Assembly (NCBI RefSeq): GCF_007655135.1 | Contig: NC_045134.1 | Location: 4,546,982-4,610,981 of the forward strand | Reading direction: 5' to 3' | DNA: 64,000 nt | DNA from: Punica granatum | Taxonomy: Eukaryota; Streptophyta; Magnoliopsida; Myrtales; Lythraceae | Shown: positions 13,314 to 25,353 of the stretch, in pieces | How positions within the stretch are numbered: position 1 is the stretch's first letter | How the letters are laid out: every line of letters starts with the position of its first letter | Translations under genes and position numbers: made by a program | The notes under the pieces: model-generated | Seen by the model: the letters and a program-made list of their open reading frames with translations, nothing else | Database searches by the model: none | What the model was told of the DNA's origin: nothing

Positions 13314-13374
13314 GACTGTCTGTGTCGTCATCCGTCGACCCTCTGTTTCTTGATTTCGAGCTGCTCTGCTTCAT

Positions 13375-16300
13375 ATGGGTGTTCAAAATTTGTGCTTGAT
13401 AATCATTGTCGCAGCTCTCTGCCTCCAGTTCAGGGTTCTGTACTCGCAGAGCCTCACCTGCGATGCCGGTGATCTCAGGGCCCTCCAGGACTTGATGAAG
13501 GGGCTCGAGTCCGGCATCGATGGGTGGGGTGGCAACTCCTCCACCAACTGCTGCGATTGGCCCGGCGTGTCCTGCAACTCCTCGGCTTCTCTCGGGCTAT
13601 CAGACGGGGCTTCCGGGTCGGAAAGAGTAGTTCAGCTGGTTCTCGGCAGCAGAAGGTTGATCGGCAACCTCTCTTCGGCAGTTGGCGATTTGGATCAGCT
13701 AAGGTTGCTCAATCTCTCTCGCAATTCATTACAAAAAGGGATACCCAGTTCGGTGCTCCGGCTTCCGAACTTGGAGGCTCTCGACCTGAGCTACAATGAT
13801 TTATCAGGACCGGTCCCGGCAAGCATCTATTTGCCGTCGATTCAGTTCTTTGACATATCCCAGAATTCGTTCTCCGGTCCCCTGCCTGTAGGAATCTGCG
13901 CCAATTCGACTCGGATTCGGTTTCTCAATCTTTCAGTGAATTACTTCTCCGGCGATATTCCTCCGGGATTGGGAAACTGTAGGCTCCTGGAGGACCTACG
14001 CTTGGGCACTAACGATCTTACTGGCAGCATCCCGGAAGACATCTTCGGGCTAGGCCGCTTGGCACGGTTTCTCATCCAGGACAACAAGCTTGCGGGTCCG
14101 TTGAGCAGCGGGATAGGTAACCTCTCCCACCTTGTCAAATTGGACTTATCCCTGAACATGTTCTTGGGAAACATACCCGATGTTTTCGGGAACATGAGGA
14201 GCCTGCAGTACTTCATTGGCCATTCGAATGGATTCAATGGCTCGATCCCGTCCTCCCTGTCAAACTCCGAGACACTCGTGTTCCTCAACCTGAGGAACAA
14301 CTCCCTTGCGGGCAGTATCAACCTGAACTGCACGGCCATGACGAGCCTTGGGTCCCTCGATCTGGGTTCGAACAGCTTTGATGGGCCCCTTCCCAATAAT
14401 CTCCCTGAATGCCGAAGCTTGAGGAACATAAACCTAGCAAGGAACTCCTTCAGTGGTGAAATCCCCAGCACTTTTGGGAATTTCCAGAGCCTGGTGTATT
14501 TGTCCCTCTCGAACTCGAGCCTTACGAACCTCTCCTCTGCTCTTGGGATCCTTCAACAGTGCAGGAATTTGACCTACTTGGTCCTCACCTGGAACTTCTA
14601 TGACGAGCTATTGCCGGCAGGCTCGACCCTGAATTTTCCGAACTTAAGAGTCCTGATCGCTGCAAACAGCCGGCTCCAAGGTCCGGTCCCTGAGTGGCTT
14701 AACAAGAGCACGAACCTCCAGCTGCTGGACCTCTCCTGGAACCGGCTCAGCGGTCCTGTTCCATCATGGTTTGGCAGCTTTCAGTCCCTCTTCTACCTTG
14801 ATTTATCGAACAATTCTCTCACAGGCGAGATCCCAAAGGAGATCACTTCCCTACCAAGCCTGATTAACCGGAACATCTCACTGGAAGAGCCCTCTCCCGA
14901 TTTCCCGCTCTTCATGAAACGGAACGTGAGTGCTAGGGGCTTGCAGTACAATCAAGTCCTGAACCTGCCGCCCACACTGGACCTGGGTTACAACTCCCTC
15001 AGTGGCTCAATCTGGCCCCAGTTCGGGAACCTGAAGAAGCTCCATATCCTCGATTTCAGGAATAATTTCCTGTCGGGATCGATTCCCGATAGCTTATCAG
15101 GTATGACAAGCTTGGAAGCTCTGGACTTGTCCTGCAACAATCTCTCCGGAACGCTCCCATCCTCTCTGACAAGGCTCAACTTCCTCTCAAAATTCACTGT
15201 CGCTCATAACAACCTCTGGGGACCAATACCAATCGGGACTCAGTTTGCGACTTTTCCTAATTCGAGCTTCGAAGGGACAAATCTTTGTGGAGATCATGCT
15301 CCACCGTGCCCAGCAGACCAAGACCGGAATGCGTCTTCCAAGACATCCCATCAATCCAATAGGAGCGGGAAGATTGTCGGTATGGCAGTCGGGGTAGTAG
15401 TCGGGACCATTTTCATTCTCGGCCTCATGATCTTGATCGTGTGGCGGACACATAACCCAGGAGAGGTTGATCCTGAGAAGGAAGAGGGCCGTTATTGCAA
15501 TCGCGATATCAAGGAGCAAGAATCCCAGCTCTTGGTCATGTTCGAACACATGGAGAGCACTGACGAGAAGCTCTTGTATGAGGATATCTCGAGGGCTACT
15601 GAAAATTTCGAACAAAAGAACATAGTTGGGTGCGGCGGGTTCGGAATGGTCTATAAGGCGACCCTCCCTGATGGAAGCAAGCTTGCGATCAAGAAGCTCT
15701 CTGGTGACTGCGGGCAGATGGAAAGAGAGTTCCAGGCCGAAGTTGAAGCCCTCTCACGGGCCCGGCATCCGAACCTCGTCCCCTTGCAGGGCTACTGCAT
15801 GGACGGAGAGGTGAGGCTCCTGATCTACTCCTACATGGAGAATGGGAGCTTGGACTACTGGTTGCACGAGAAACCAGACGGTCCCGCCAAAATGGACTGG
15901 TCCACGAGGCTCAAGATTGCCCGTGGGGCTGCCAGCGGTCTTGCATACTTGCACCAATCATGCGAGCCTCATATATTGCATCGGGACATAAAGACGAGCA
16001 ATATCCTTCTCGACCAGGACTTTGAGGCCCACTTGGCTGATTTTGGACTTGCGAGGCTGATCTGCGCCTATGACACTCACGTGACCACAGACCTCGTCGG
16101 GACTTTGGGTTACATCCCACCCGAGTATGGGCAGGCCTCAGTTGCTACTTACAAGGGTGATGTATACAGCTTTGGTGTCGTCCTTCTAGAGCTTCTCACG
16201 GGGAAGAGGCCAATGGACATCTGCAAGCCGAAAGGGTCCCGCGATTTGATATCGTGGGTGATTCAGATGAAGCGGGATGGCAGAGAAGGAGAGGTCTTCG

Positions 16301-16446
16301 ATCAGAACATCTACGGGAAGCAGCACGATAAGGAAATCTTGCGAGTTTTCGAGATCGCCTGCTGCTGCTTGAACAATAGCCCCAAAGACAGGCCTTTGAC
16401 TCAGCTGCTGGTATCCTGGCTCGAGAAAGTCGACAGCGATTGCTAG
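13375..16446 (+). CDS. PSKR1: Phytosulfokine receptor 1, leucine-rich repeat receptor kinase
   Basis: This is a plasma-membrane receptor for the sulfated pentapeptide phytosulfokine, controlling cell growth and defence balance. The intronless frame gives 1023 residues (Arabidopsis PSKR1 is about 1008). A signal peptide spans about 1-24. The N-terminal cap carries NCCDWPGVSCNSS. About 20 LRRs follow, interrupted by the hormone-binding island domain (about 496-530, EPSPDFPLFMKRNVSARGLQ). A single membrane helix lies at about 666-690. The Ser/Thr kinase has a complete active site: glycine loop GCGGFG at about 751, Lys773 in AIKKL, HRD with D871, DFG with D889, and activation segment GTLGYIPPEYG. 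The C-lobe segment DLISWVIQMKRDGREGEVFD matches the region described as a guanylate cyclase centre in Arabidopsis PSKR1. Many NxS/T sites fit an extracellular domain. The close match across the island domain argues against it being BRI1 or PSY1R. Confidence 0.95.
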   Translation: MGVQNLCLIIIVAALCLQFRVLYSQSLTCDAGDLRALQDLMKGLESGIDGWGGNSSTNCCDWPGVSCNSSASLGLSDGASGSERVVQLVLGSRRLIGNLSSAVGDLDQLRLLNLSRNSLQKGIPSSVLRLPNLEALDLSYNDLSGPVPASIYLPSIQFFDISQNSFSGPLPVGICANSTRIRFLNLSVNYFSGDIPPGLGNCRLLEDLRLGTNDLTGSIPEDIFGLGRLARFLIQDNKLAGPLSSGIGNLSHLVKLDLSLNMFLGNIPDVFGNMRSLQYFIGHSNGFNGSIPSSLSNSETLVFLNLRNNSLAGSINLNCTAMTSLGSLDLGSNSFDGPLPNNLPECRSLRNINLARNSFSGEIPSTFGNFQSLVYLSLSNSSLTNLSSALGILQQCRNLTYLVLTWNFYDELLPAGSTLNFPNLRVLIAANSRLQGPVPEWLNKSTNLQLLDLSWNRLSGPVPSWFGSFQSLFYLDLSNNSLTGEIPKEITSLPSLINRNISLEEPSPDFPLFMKRNVSARGLQYNQVLNLPPTLDLGYNSLSGSIWPQFGNLKKLHILDFRNNFLSGSIPDSLSGMTSLEALDLSCNNLSGTLPSSLTRLNFLSKFTVAHNNLWGPIPIGTQFATFPNSSFEGTNLCGDHAPPCPADQDRNASSKTSHQSNRSGKIVGMAVGVVVGTIFILGLMILIVWRTHNPGEVDPEKEEGRYCNRDIKEQESQLLVMFEHMESTDEKLLYEDISRATENFEQKNIVGCGGFGMVYKATLPDGSKLAIKKLSGDCGQMEREFQAEVEALSRARHPNLVPLQGYCMDGEVRLLIYSYMENGSLDYWLHEKPDGPAKMDWSTRLKIARGAASGLAYLHQSCEPHILHRDIKTSNILLDQDFEAHLADFGLARLICAYDTHVTTDLVGTLGYIPPEYGQASVATYKGDVYSFGVVLLELLTGKRPMDICKPKGSRDLISWVIQMKRDGREGEVFDQNIYGKQHDKEILRVFEIACCCLNNSPKDRPLTQLLVSWLEKVDSDC

Positions 16447-18059
16447 CATCGAAACTTTCATGTACATTCAGGGAATTTTTTTGAACCTTTTCCCCCCCCC
16501 CCCCTCCTCCAATTGTTACCCGAAAAATGTTGCAGTCAATCATTTTTTTTTTCGCTCTGTAAATAACAGAAAGCTATCTAACCGAAAGGAACCAATTGAC
16601 TTCTTTAGTTCTTGCTTCCTTTGCTTGTAAAATAATGTTGTTCTTCAAAGGTGTATGAATAAGAGGAGCTGTACATCTGTTATCATCATTTCCCGATGAC
16701 TCCGTTCTGTACTTTCTATCTGCAAATTGAACTGCTAAGGAGGCTCAATCATCGATGCCGGTCACTCGGGGCATCCACATGCAGCATAAGCGATCGATAT
16801 TATGCCATCTCAACTAGTTATACCATACACTGCTGAATCAGGGTCAGGGCTATGCATCAACAGAGAGGCGGAGGTCACATATCCTAAACCTGACAGACGG
16901 AACTGGTCGTAAGTCCGTTCCCAGCTTTGAGTAGACTGTTGTTCAGCAATTGATCAACTAGTCCGATAATTTTATTACGGACACGTATTCGTGTCTCACG
17001 ATCAAGCGTTGTGATCCGGAAGGGAGAGACAGAGGAAGACGAGGAAGAAAAAATTGCATCAAATTGTATTGAGCAAACGGGAACTGTAGTAGAGGATCCA
17101 ACTTGATGGTGAGCGCTATAGGGGTACAAGAATTCCAAGTTCAAATCCAATCGGCGGAGACTGGGACGAGTCAACTTCGGCTATTGTGTGCCGTGACATC
17201 ATTTTTCCCGCTCGAAATCAAAGCTTTCGTTCTCGCCTTTGACATTTTATGTAGTTTTGTATTGTCAAACTTACTCGATATAAATCAATCCCATGGAGAT
17301 GTTAATTCAACCATTCAAACTGACATGTTTCTGGCAAAAAAAAAAAAAAAGAATATGGAATTTCCTTAGAAAAGAATTCTCTTTAGCTAGAAAAGGACTC
17401 AAATTTTGGATATTCTTCTTCTTTTGCATCCATTTACATGCCGAACAAAAGGGTTTCCAGAAGGATTCGAAGTAATGAACGCATTATTACTTTCAGCTCA
17501 AGCGTAATACTTCGGTTCGAGGGTCTAATACTTTTAGTACTCGGTAATAGTATAAATACTTATTACTTTTACTTTCAGTTCAAGCGTTTAACATTTTAGT
17601 TCAAATGTCTAGTATTTAATATAATTCATTACGAATAGTAAAAGTACTAAACACTTCAATTGAAATACTAAATACTTGAACTGATATACCGAATGTGTCA
17701 TTATGACTCAAAATCGCGTTAGAATTTCCCAAAACAAAAATATTATAACTACTAAAAATTATGGGTCATGACCCATCAAAAGGGTCTTTTTGGAGGTGAT
17801 TAGTTCGTTCATACTTATCCTTAAATCTTAAGTCCCACTAACTAAACGAGAAACGGAAGATGAATAATTTTAATAAAAGGATTACGTGGAAGTTAGTTCA
17901 TGCATAGTTTTTTGTATGCGAGCCTTGCTAAAGCAGTTGGTTTTTGGATCAATGCTCGGCACAGTTTTCTTATTTTTTTATTTATTTTTGGATATATTGA
18001 AGTGATTCCACTGTTGAGATATTTCAGAGTGAGAGGTATCATAATGAGAGTTATATCTG
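16447..18059. other. Intergenic DNA downstream of PSKR1
   Basis: The PSKR1 3' region contains a C-run at about 16491-16504. Between about 17462 and 17710, short units of the type AGTACTAAA/AATACTT recur in both orientations, which looks like a degraded palindromic repeat. No gene was recognised. Confidence 0.6.
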
Positions 18060-18321
18060 TCCGTTTGATTTCGTAGTCTAGTTTTAAGATTTTAACTCTA
18101 ACTTTAACTCTACTCACAACACAACAAAAATTAACAATATAATTATTACATTTTCATTTTTCTTCATTTTTTTAACCATTCAATTTAATTTTTAATAATA
18201 AATTCTTTCAACTAATCATTACCTTTTCACACTTTTTCTCATAATTCAACATTACAATCATTACAAATAAATTAAAATCAAAATTCAATTCAACTCAACT
18301 CAACTCTAAAATCAAACACAC
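18060..18321 (-). mobile_element. Short inverted-repeat element (MITE), family A copy 3
   Basis: This copy is in the opposite orientation to copies 1, 2 and 5. Its right end reads CAACTCAACTCTAAAATCAA, the complement of the TTGGTTTTAGAGTT terminus, and its left end reads CCGTTTGATTTCG. The internal segment contains complements of the TAATGATTG and TTGAATTATGAA units. No coding content. Confidence 0.75.
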
Positions 18322-20878
18322 CAATCATATCCATAATCACGATGAGGAATTAAAGCCAATGTCAGAGGGTCGCAAACTCTACTTCCGCATCACGAGAGAT
18401 TGATCTGCATAAACAATTTTTTATGAAATTGTTGCTTGTTGTTCATCCTAGCTCGACCAATAGTTAATGGCATGGAATTTAGAGAATGCCATTATGAAAA
18501 CATTTGACTTTGCATTTTGCAAATTAATCAACACCACTTTCTAGAAAAATTCAAAAATAATTTTTGGCCCAATCGATTTTTCTTAATTTATTTCCCTCGG
18601 ACTAGTAGCAAAGATCCATTAACTTTGGGAATCTCATTGCATTGGGTAGACATATTTTATTTGGAGACAACCAATATGCCTTCAATTTGAAGGGTCTTTT
18701 CATGTCTGATTATTCCTTTTGTTGGATGGAATTTAATTCCTAGTTATTTCCATAAGAAACGATTTTACTAATAAAAATGAAATCTAAGCTTTTTGTGAAA
18801 CATAATGTCACCCGTGATTTCACCAAATCTATTACCTCTATATTTTCATTGAATTACATAATATTATATATTACTACAATAATTTTTTTCCACGTAAAGA
18901 AAAGTTTATTTCTACACCTTATTCCGTTCTTCTTCGGCCCCGATATATTTGTTGAGTTTTGCCGACTATTATATTGTTAATAAATAAGATGGAGACATAT
19001 ATATAGCCTGGTATACCAAATTAAAAGTAACCTTTTTATAAGCGGCGATAATTAAATGCCTATAGAGTATAAGTCGAGCATATAAATGGTTCGCGAAAAG
19101 TCGTCCAACACGTAAATTTGCCTAATACTACATTCGTATACTGTGAGAGGTACTCATCATGACTATTGAGTGAACATATTGTACTATGAGGAAATCAATT
19201 TGACTTATCTTCCTGCCACGGCAAAGTCCTGAACATATATGGACCATTTAATGTCTTCGTGTATCTCGTGAATGTGGTACTTTGAACTTGAACGTGCATG
19301 GATTTGAATCATACAAATTGGAATGGAAGTCAACAGAAATGAGCTTGAAAACTAGTCATCTATATTTTCTGCGAAAAATTAATAATCTTGTTGATCGATC
19401 TGAGGATTTGAAATTCTGTGGGTGACTTGTATTTCCCGAAACTGAATTAAAACAGACAATTTTCTACAACTTAAATGATACATGTCTAACCAATATAACC
19501 ATGATTCTCGATATCTTCTTAGATTATACACGGTGCTGAACATGAAAATATACAAGGAAAGAGTAAAGAAATAACAACTGCGCCATGATTCTCGATATCT
19601 TCTTATGATGACTCTAATTTTATCGTGGTAACTATACCAAATATAGCGAGAAGTCGTTTTACGGTGTACGCGAACATTCGCTTCTATCGTTTCACCAAGA
19701 ATGCCTCGTTTAGACACATATACAGTGTACGACTTGATATAGCTTACAGAGATTCGATAAAAAGATGGGTGGGAATTAGATCAAGAGTATACTGCCCGAG
19801 TGACCACTAGCGTAAAGCCAATTGAAGTGCACAAATGGTCCATGCCCGTTTGCCTCGACATCAGTATTCAAATTGTATTGCTCATTCTAATTAATATACG
19901 CACTTCTATAGCATACATTGTATTGGAATAAATCAAAAGTAGACTCTTCTTTGGAAACTTTCGTTGCCAAAAAGGAAAGTCCAATAAGTTAATAATATTA
20001 AATTAAGCTATGTTTTCTCCACTACAAAAGTGGGTCTTGAAAATCTTAAAATGTTATGCATGATTGCTTAATATGGAAATGGTTTTCCAATGTGAGATGA
20101 TCATTGCCCCATTGGGTAAAAGCTACATGCTAATGTCCCATTGGATGAACAAGATTTCTTTTGGGACAAATGCGGATTCTTTAGGTATTGATGGAATAAA
20201 GTAAAGTCCTTGAATTGATAATCAAATGTGGTTCAAGACAGAGAGAAGTTGTAGGCCATAAGATTATCGTGAGAAGTTATAGGTACTATTGATTTTTTTT
20301 TAAAAAAATACGGTAATAACAGATGTGGATTTAAAACTTACCATGACCTTTGACTTCGAGGTTAGGTTTTTTGGATACTGTACGGCCGATCTGAACTGTT
20401 TTCTTCGTGCATCTGATTGTAAAATGTTTCGATGGGCTTTTATCGAGTCACGACGAATGGAGATATCATAGATCATTTAATTTGGTGATATTTTCTTATT
20501 AAAAATTTTGCGATAAAGAGGAGGAGATTTGTGACACCATCGCTACTTGGCTCTTGCAAAGTAGGAGATGATCATCGGGTTGAGGATTATCACATCAATC
20601 CTCGGATGAATGAATGCCTTCTTCAAGGTACCGTAATATTTTTTTGAATAATTTAGCTTTTATTAAAAAAGAAGAAGGAACAAATGAAGGCTTGTTGTCA
20701 TCACTAATTAACTATTAAGCATGACAAGTACACCAACTCGTTTTGGCCACCCATTAATGATATCTCTTGTGACCCTCTATAATCATAGATCCATAAATAA
20801 TGAAAAAGAAAATGCAATGAGCATCATTAAGGCACTTGATTTGGATTGTCTAAAATTCATTATGAGTTAAAAAATTAA
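18322..20878. other. AT-rich intergenic DNA, no gene seen
   Basis: A 22-bp direct repeat containing GATTCTCGATATCTTCTTA occurs at about 19500 and 19584. No open frame has family resemblance. Confidence 0.65.
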
Positions 20879-21287
20879 GGGTAAATTACACTGGTGGTCC
20901 AAAAAGTTTTAATAATGTATCAGGTTGGTTCAAAAAGTTTTTTTTGTTACTTGATGGTACAAAATGTTTCAAAGTTGTAACATGATAGTACAAACCGTCA
21001 TCTCGCTATTGACGCTGATGATGCAAAATCGGTTTTTGTGGGACGTTACATGATGGTGCAAAATGTTTTAAAGTTATAACTTAATAGTACAAAATGTTTT
21101 ACATAAGTTATATGATGGTGTAAAATTTACAGTGTTGTAAATGACGGTTTGACGGCGTTAATAGCGAGATGACGATTTGTACTATCATGTTACAACTTTG
21201 AAACATTTTGTACCATTAAGTAGCAAAAAAAAAAGGACCAACCTTATAAATTATTAAAACTTTTTGGACCACCAGTGTAATTAATTT
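20879..21287. mobile_element. Mutator-like MITE with long terminal inverted repeats
   Basis: The element is almost entirely a hairpin. The left arm begins GGGTAAATTACACTGGTGGT and the right arm ends in its inverted counterpart, …ACCACCAGTGTAATT. Inverted similarity extends about 190 bp inward on each side, for example GTCATCTCGCTATTGACG against CGTTAATAGCGAGATGAC. AAAAATTAA flanks both ends (20870-20878 and 21288-21296) and would be a 9-bp target duplication, the size made by Mutator transposases. The flank is AT-rich, so the duplication is suggestive rather than proven. No transposase is encoded. Confidence 0.8.
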
Positions 21288-22015
21288 AAAAATTAAATAA
21301 ATACATTTATCCAAAAATATATATGTTGATTAACCTAAAACAATTCTAGTGAACCTAGACACTTGTCCTAGGTTTTGATGGAGACAATCAAAATCCACTA
21401 TCAGAAAGTTGGTAAATCAGTCCATTAAGCCAATGATTAATTACATGACTGCAAATTCCTTTGAAAAATTAAAGAAATTATCTTCTGCCATTATGAGCAT
21501 ACAACCTATTTGGAATCCGCATCATAGTCCACGAGGGAGCCTCTTTTTTCTTGTCTAAGCATATAATTATGATTTCTTTAGATTAAGCTTATCTTAATCT
21601 GACTTAAACAAGATGCTGCACTCGTTCTCGAACTTCTATGGTCATTTCACAGTTTCTCTTAATCCATAAGATCAATCTCTGGCCCCATCAATTTACAATC
21701 CAAGCCCTTGAACCAGCGCGAGCTTCATAAAGTGTAGAATTCTCTGATTTCACGAGCAGATCCGGGTTAAGCTGAGGTAGCTCCATAGTCCATAAGCAAT
21801 GACAGGAAAGGAGTTGAACCGAATCAATATGCTGGTATATATGACACACAGGCCTCGACTTACTCGTCTCAGCTGGTTCCAACAATAATGAACATGTAAA
21901 CGCATCAATATAATCTTCCGTATGACATAATACTTGAGGAAACGTGTCATAGTACAACAAATCTCGATTGCATTAAATGGCTTGACAATCTTAACCAAAT
22001 CTACAACCTCAAGTG
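21288..22015. other. Intergenic DNA and remorin 3' region
   Basis: The segment between the MITE and the remorin stop codon probably includes the remorin 3' UTR at its right end. Nothing else was recognised. Confidence 0.6.
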
Positions 22016-22613
22016 TCAAGAGCACCAGCTCCAGCAGGAAAAGGAGGAAGGTATGCGGCCTGTCTTTCGAATATACTCAACCTGCTGCTCAGTTTTAGCT
22101 GCCTGGCAGTTTCTCCGGGCTTCAGCAGTAGCTCTCCTCTCTTCGGCCTTGTGGCTTGCTGCTGCGAGCTTGTTCATGAGCTTATCGTGTGCTCGTCCTC
22201 TTATCCTTTCAACCTCCATCTGGAATTGGAGAATTCCCGGCAAGTTAACGATAGGAAGTTTTCATTCAGGAGGATCAGAAAGTTTATTAATACGGATAAT
22301 AAAGTCAAGACAAGATATGATGCAATGAAAATTTTAAAAATTGACGGTACTACAAACTCGTTCCATCTGTTAAATACACTTCCTCAATATCAAAATGCTC
22401 TGAAACTGTAAACTTGCTCAATCTTCTTCAAAATCCTCTCCAGTCGACCTGTATTCTTCATAATGCTTCCCGAAACTGGAGTCTTTTGCTTCCAATTTCC
22501 CCACATTCCAACTTCCATGACCTCTTTCCCATACCATAGCAGAAAAAATAACTCGATATACATTTATGATTTATCTGACCTCCCCCTCACACAGTCTAAA
22601 CACACCCCTACGG

Positions 22614-22652
<39 letters not shown>

Positions 22653-25353
22653 TTCCTTTTTTTTTTCCCCTATAACAAGAAGCCCTAGTTTAATCCATTG
22701 CCAAACTTATTTGTATTATACAAGCGGATTGAAAAGGAATGCAATAGAATCAGACACCACACAAATGGACCTCCTTAAATAAAGTGAAACCATTACATAC
22801 CTTTTCCATTCTCCCGTACCATAGCCTTGCATCTCTAATTAATGAAGCATTTGTTAAAGACCTTCCACTGATTAAAGTTGCCATAAATGTAGATCAACGA
22901 TTGAATCGAGCTCTTAACACAGCTAATGAGAGACTCAATAAATTGAGTGGGGTGATTTAGAACCCAGATATATCACGCCATACTATCATTAATTTGATCC
23001 TTATTTCCATTGGCTTTAACAAAATGAACCAGAGTTACTCCCAAGGAGAATAAACCACACAATAGAGCTAAACCATTTCCAAAATGGACCTATAAGATCA
23101 TAAGTCGAGGTGTTACTATAAAAATGGACACTAAAACTGCAGATGCTAAAGGGACTATACCTCAATCTTCCTCATCTCAGCCTCATATTTTGCTTTCTGA
23201 TGATTCTCCCACGCTTCAATTTTCATCTCTTCACGTTTGAACCTGTTCGAAAAAAAGGAGGATACTTAGCACTTCAGGAGACATTGTGCACAGCAGTGAT
23301 GGAAATCTCCTAAATGATGAGACATGCCAATGGCATTTTACTTTCATGGAAGAGAGACCATTAAAAGAAAAAAAGAAAAAAAGATCTGTGTATGAATTAA
23401 ACCTTGCCATGTACTTGGCTTTCTCTGCTTCTTCCCACGCGGCTGCACGAGTCTCAACAGCATTTTTTGATGGCTGATGAACCAGATCAGTTTTCAACGA
23501 AGTGGAAGCAACATTTTCCTCCTCCTCTTTACTTGCCCAAGCAGCAATATTCAGCTTCCCGAGCTGTGTACCAAGAACCATGATTTCCCTCCTCGTCTTC
23601 ATGTGCAACTCCTTCTGGGACAGCTCAGCGGTAAAATCCACTCGCTCGGTAAATGCATTGGCTTGTGAAGTTGAAGGAGGGCCCCTTGGAGGAGTCGAAG
23701 ACCGAGAAGCATTAGGGCTACGTGTCGGAGTCGTTGCTTTAGCAGGAGTTCCAGTTCTGGAAGGTTCTTGGCTAGCTATGGGGGTCATCTCAGTGCCCAT
23801 ATCTCTCATCGAGACGGATCTAGCTGTTGATGGAGGTGGGATGAATGTCGTGGCACTGTGAATTGCCAAAGCATCATGTTGGCTGAGATTAACTGCCGAA
23901 AATTACAAAAACCGGTGAGGGTCAAGATATTTTGACTTAGCATAGAACTGATAGCTTATAGGCTTTCTATGCCATGCCTTGCTATGCAGAAATACAAGTT
24001 TGAGCAAATTTGGCATCTTGACTTCTTCCCGCGTATCAACAACATTTTAACCTAATTAGACTTCATCTATCCCAGCAAGACCCCACTGTGCAACCACTTC
24101 CAAAAGTAATATCTCAAGGATACAAAAGACATTTTTTCAAATCCCGATTTGACCTGGTCCAAAGCCTTGTTAGTTTAACGTTGAGTACGAACACATTGAC
24201 GTCTGTACTGGCATCTAACAAATAAGGTAGAAGCAGAACTCATAATTGTGGACGCCCTAGAAACATCAAAGAGAGCAGCAGTTAAATGGTAAAGATTCAA
24301 ATTCTTACTAGCTGACTCGCCAATGGAATTCTCAATCATGAGGACTGACTTTCCATAAGGCTCCGCAGCTGGGTTCGGGTAAGTCTCCCAGTCAACAACC
24401 CTCTGGCCCCCACACTCATTGCTCGAATCAATCCTCTTTGTGTCGGGTTCCCCAGAAGCAGCCGTCCTATGATCAGGTACCTCTACGACAACCTTCGCAG
24501 ACAGCTGACGGGCAAAGAGACCTGTCTTTCTGGAGCCAACACCTTGCCCGTCCTTTGCCTGACCAGTCAGGGACCTGTTCGATGTTGGGCTCGCGATCCA
24601 TTTCTGTGCATCCTCCCATTTTGATGGTAGTGACTTTGAGAATGGCGCAAGGGATGCTCTTTGGGCAGCCCGCTCTGTCTTCTGAGACACAAGGATCATA
24701 AAATCCACGGTCACATGAGAAAAAAAGGACTCGATGGTTTCATTCTTGATTGGACTAAGGAAGTATGCCAAAATTGACTATCACTAACCGCATCTGAGCT
24801 GGCTGCTGTCGAAGCATAGAATTCAGGAACTACATTCACATCTACGTCTTTGCAACTGTCCGAACCGCTACCACCTAATACAAGTTCAGACAAGATGAGA
24901 TTTTTGACGACTACTCAACCAAATTATACTCAGCTTCAGACTTGAACATTGAGATCAGAAGTACAGACAATAGGAAAATCTAATAGACATCATCTCTTCA
25001 GGTTTACAGCAAGCAAATAGAACCCAGAAGATAAGACCATCGTTGAGAGAGAGAGAGAGAGCTACCATTGTCATCGGGGTGAGGAGGGAGCTGAGATCTG
25101 AGTTCGAAATTGGAAGAATCAGAGTCATCAACCTCCACCTCAGCTCTCCTCTTCTTGTCAGCCGCCATGAGCAGAATGCTCCTCAGCTTCCCCGGCGACA
25201 AAGCCCCACCACCGCCATTGCCCTGCACATCACATCTTCCAAGAATCAATCAAACATTCAACAACCCAGCAAGACAACCAGCCCAAGTTCCCCCATTTCG
25301 AGAAGCGGGAAGAGAAGCACCTGCTGTGGCTTCTGGATCCTCTCGTAGTCCAT
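22016..25353 (-). CDS. Remorin family protein (seven exons)
   Basis: Remorins are plant plasma-membrane nanodomain proteins attached by a C-terminal anchor and a coiled coil. Exons, in coding order: 25353-25321, 25222-25066, 24874-24789, 24681-24309, 23892-23403, 23242-23161 and 22219-22016. All use GT-AG sites and join in frame to 474 residues. The N-terminus MDYERIQKPQ and a following SPGKLRS are typical of the long-N-terminus remorin group of At2g02170 type. The middle carries MRDMGTEMTPIASQEPSR. A conserved segment ELHMKTRREIMVLGTQLG leads into the C-terminal remorin domain (about residues 340-460), which is Ala/Glu/Lys-rich and coiled-coil-forming (AWEEAEKAKYMARFKREEM). The end, RIPSSFSCWSWCS, is the Cys-containing membrane anchor, likely S-acylated. 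The last intron (22220-23160) contains a C38 run. The gene is divergent from the zinc-ribbon gene on its right. Confidence 0.92.
22615..22652. repeat. C38 homopolymer in the last remorin intron
   Basis: Thirty-eight consecutive C residues are interrupted only after 22652 and followed by a T-rich stretch. On the remorin coding strand this is G38. Runs this long often have uncertain length in assemblies. Confidence 0.9.

Larger units (their letters stand above)
12893..13374 (+). promoter_or_regulatory. PSKR1 core promoter and 5' leader, with possible leader intron and uORFs
   Basis: A TTTATAAC TATA-like box sits at 12893-12900, about 475 bp before the receptor ATG. A CT microsatellite occupies 13112-13163. 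A GTAAGA donor at 12997 and a pyrimidine-rich TTGTTCACAG acceptor ending at 13203 could define a 207-nt leader intron. Two small reading frames precede the receptor. One is MAAASRH at 13207-13230; if the intron is spliced out it is extended to start at 12991. The second is at 13260-13313. The leader layout is inferred from sequence only. Confidence 0.5.

Noticed and set aside
13094..13399. 101-codon frame overlapping the PSKR1 start
   Set aside because: It begins at a TTG and mostly translates the CT microsatellite and leader. The receptor frame with its signal peptide is clearly the coding one.
17500..17540. GGTTCGAGGGTC resembling a tRNA B-box
   Set aside because: No matching A-box or cloverleaf could be drawn around it.
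19500..19606. 22-bp direct repeat as a possible target duplication
   Set aside because: Too long for a target duplication and the 60 bp between has no element structure.
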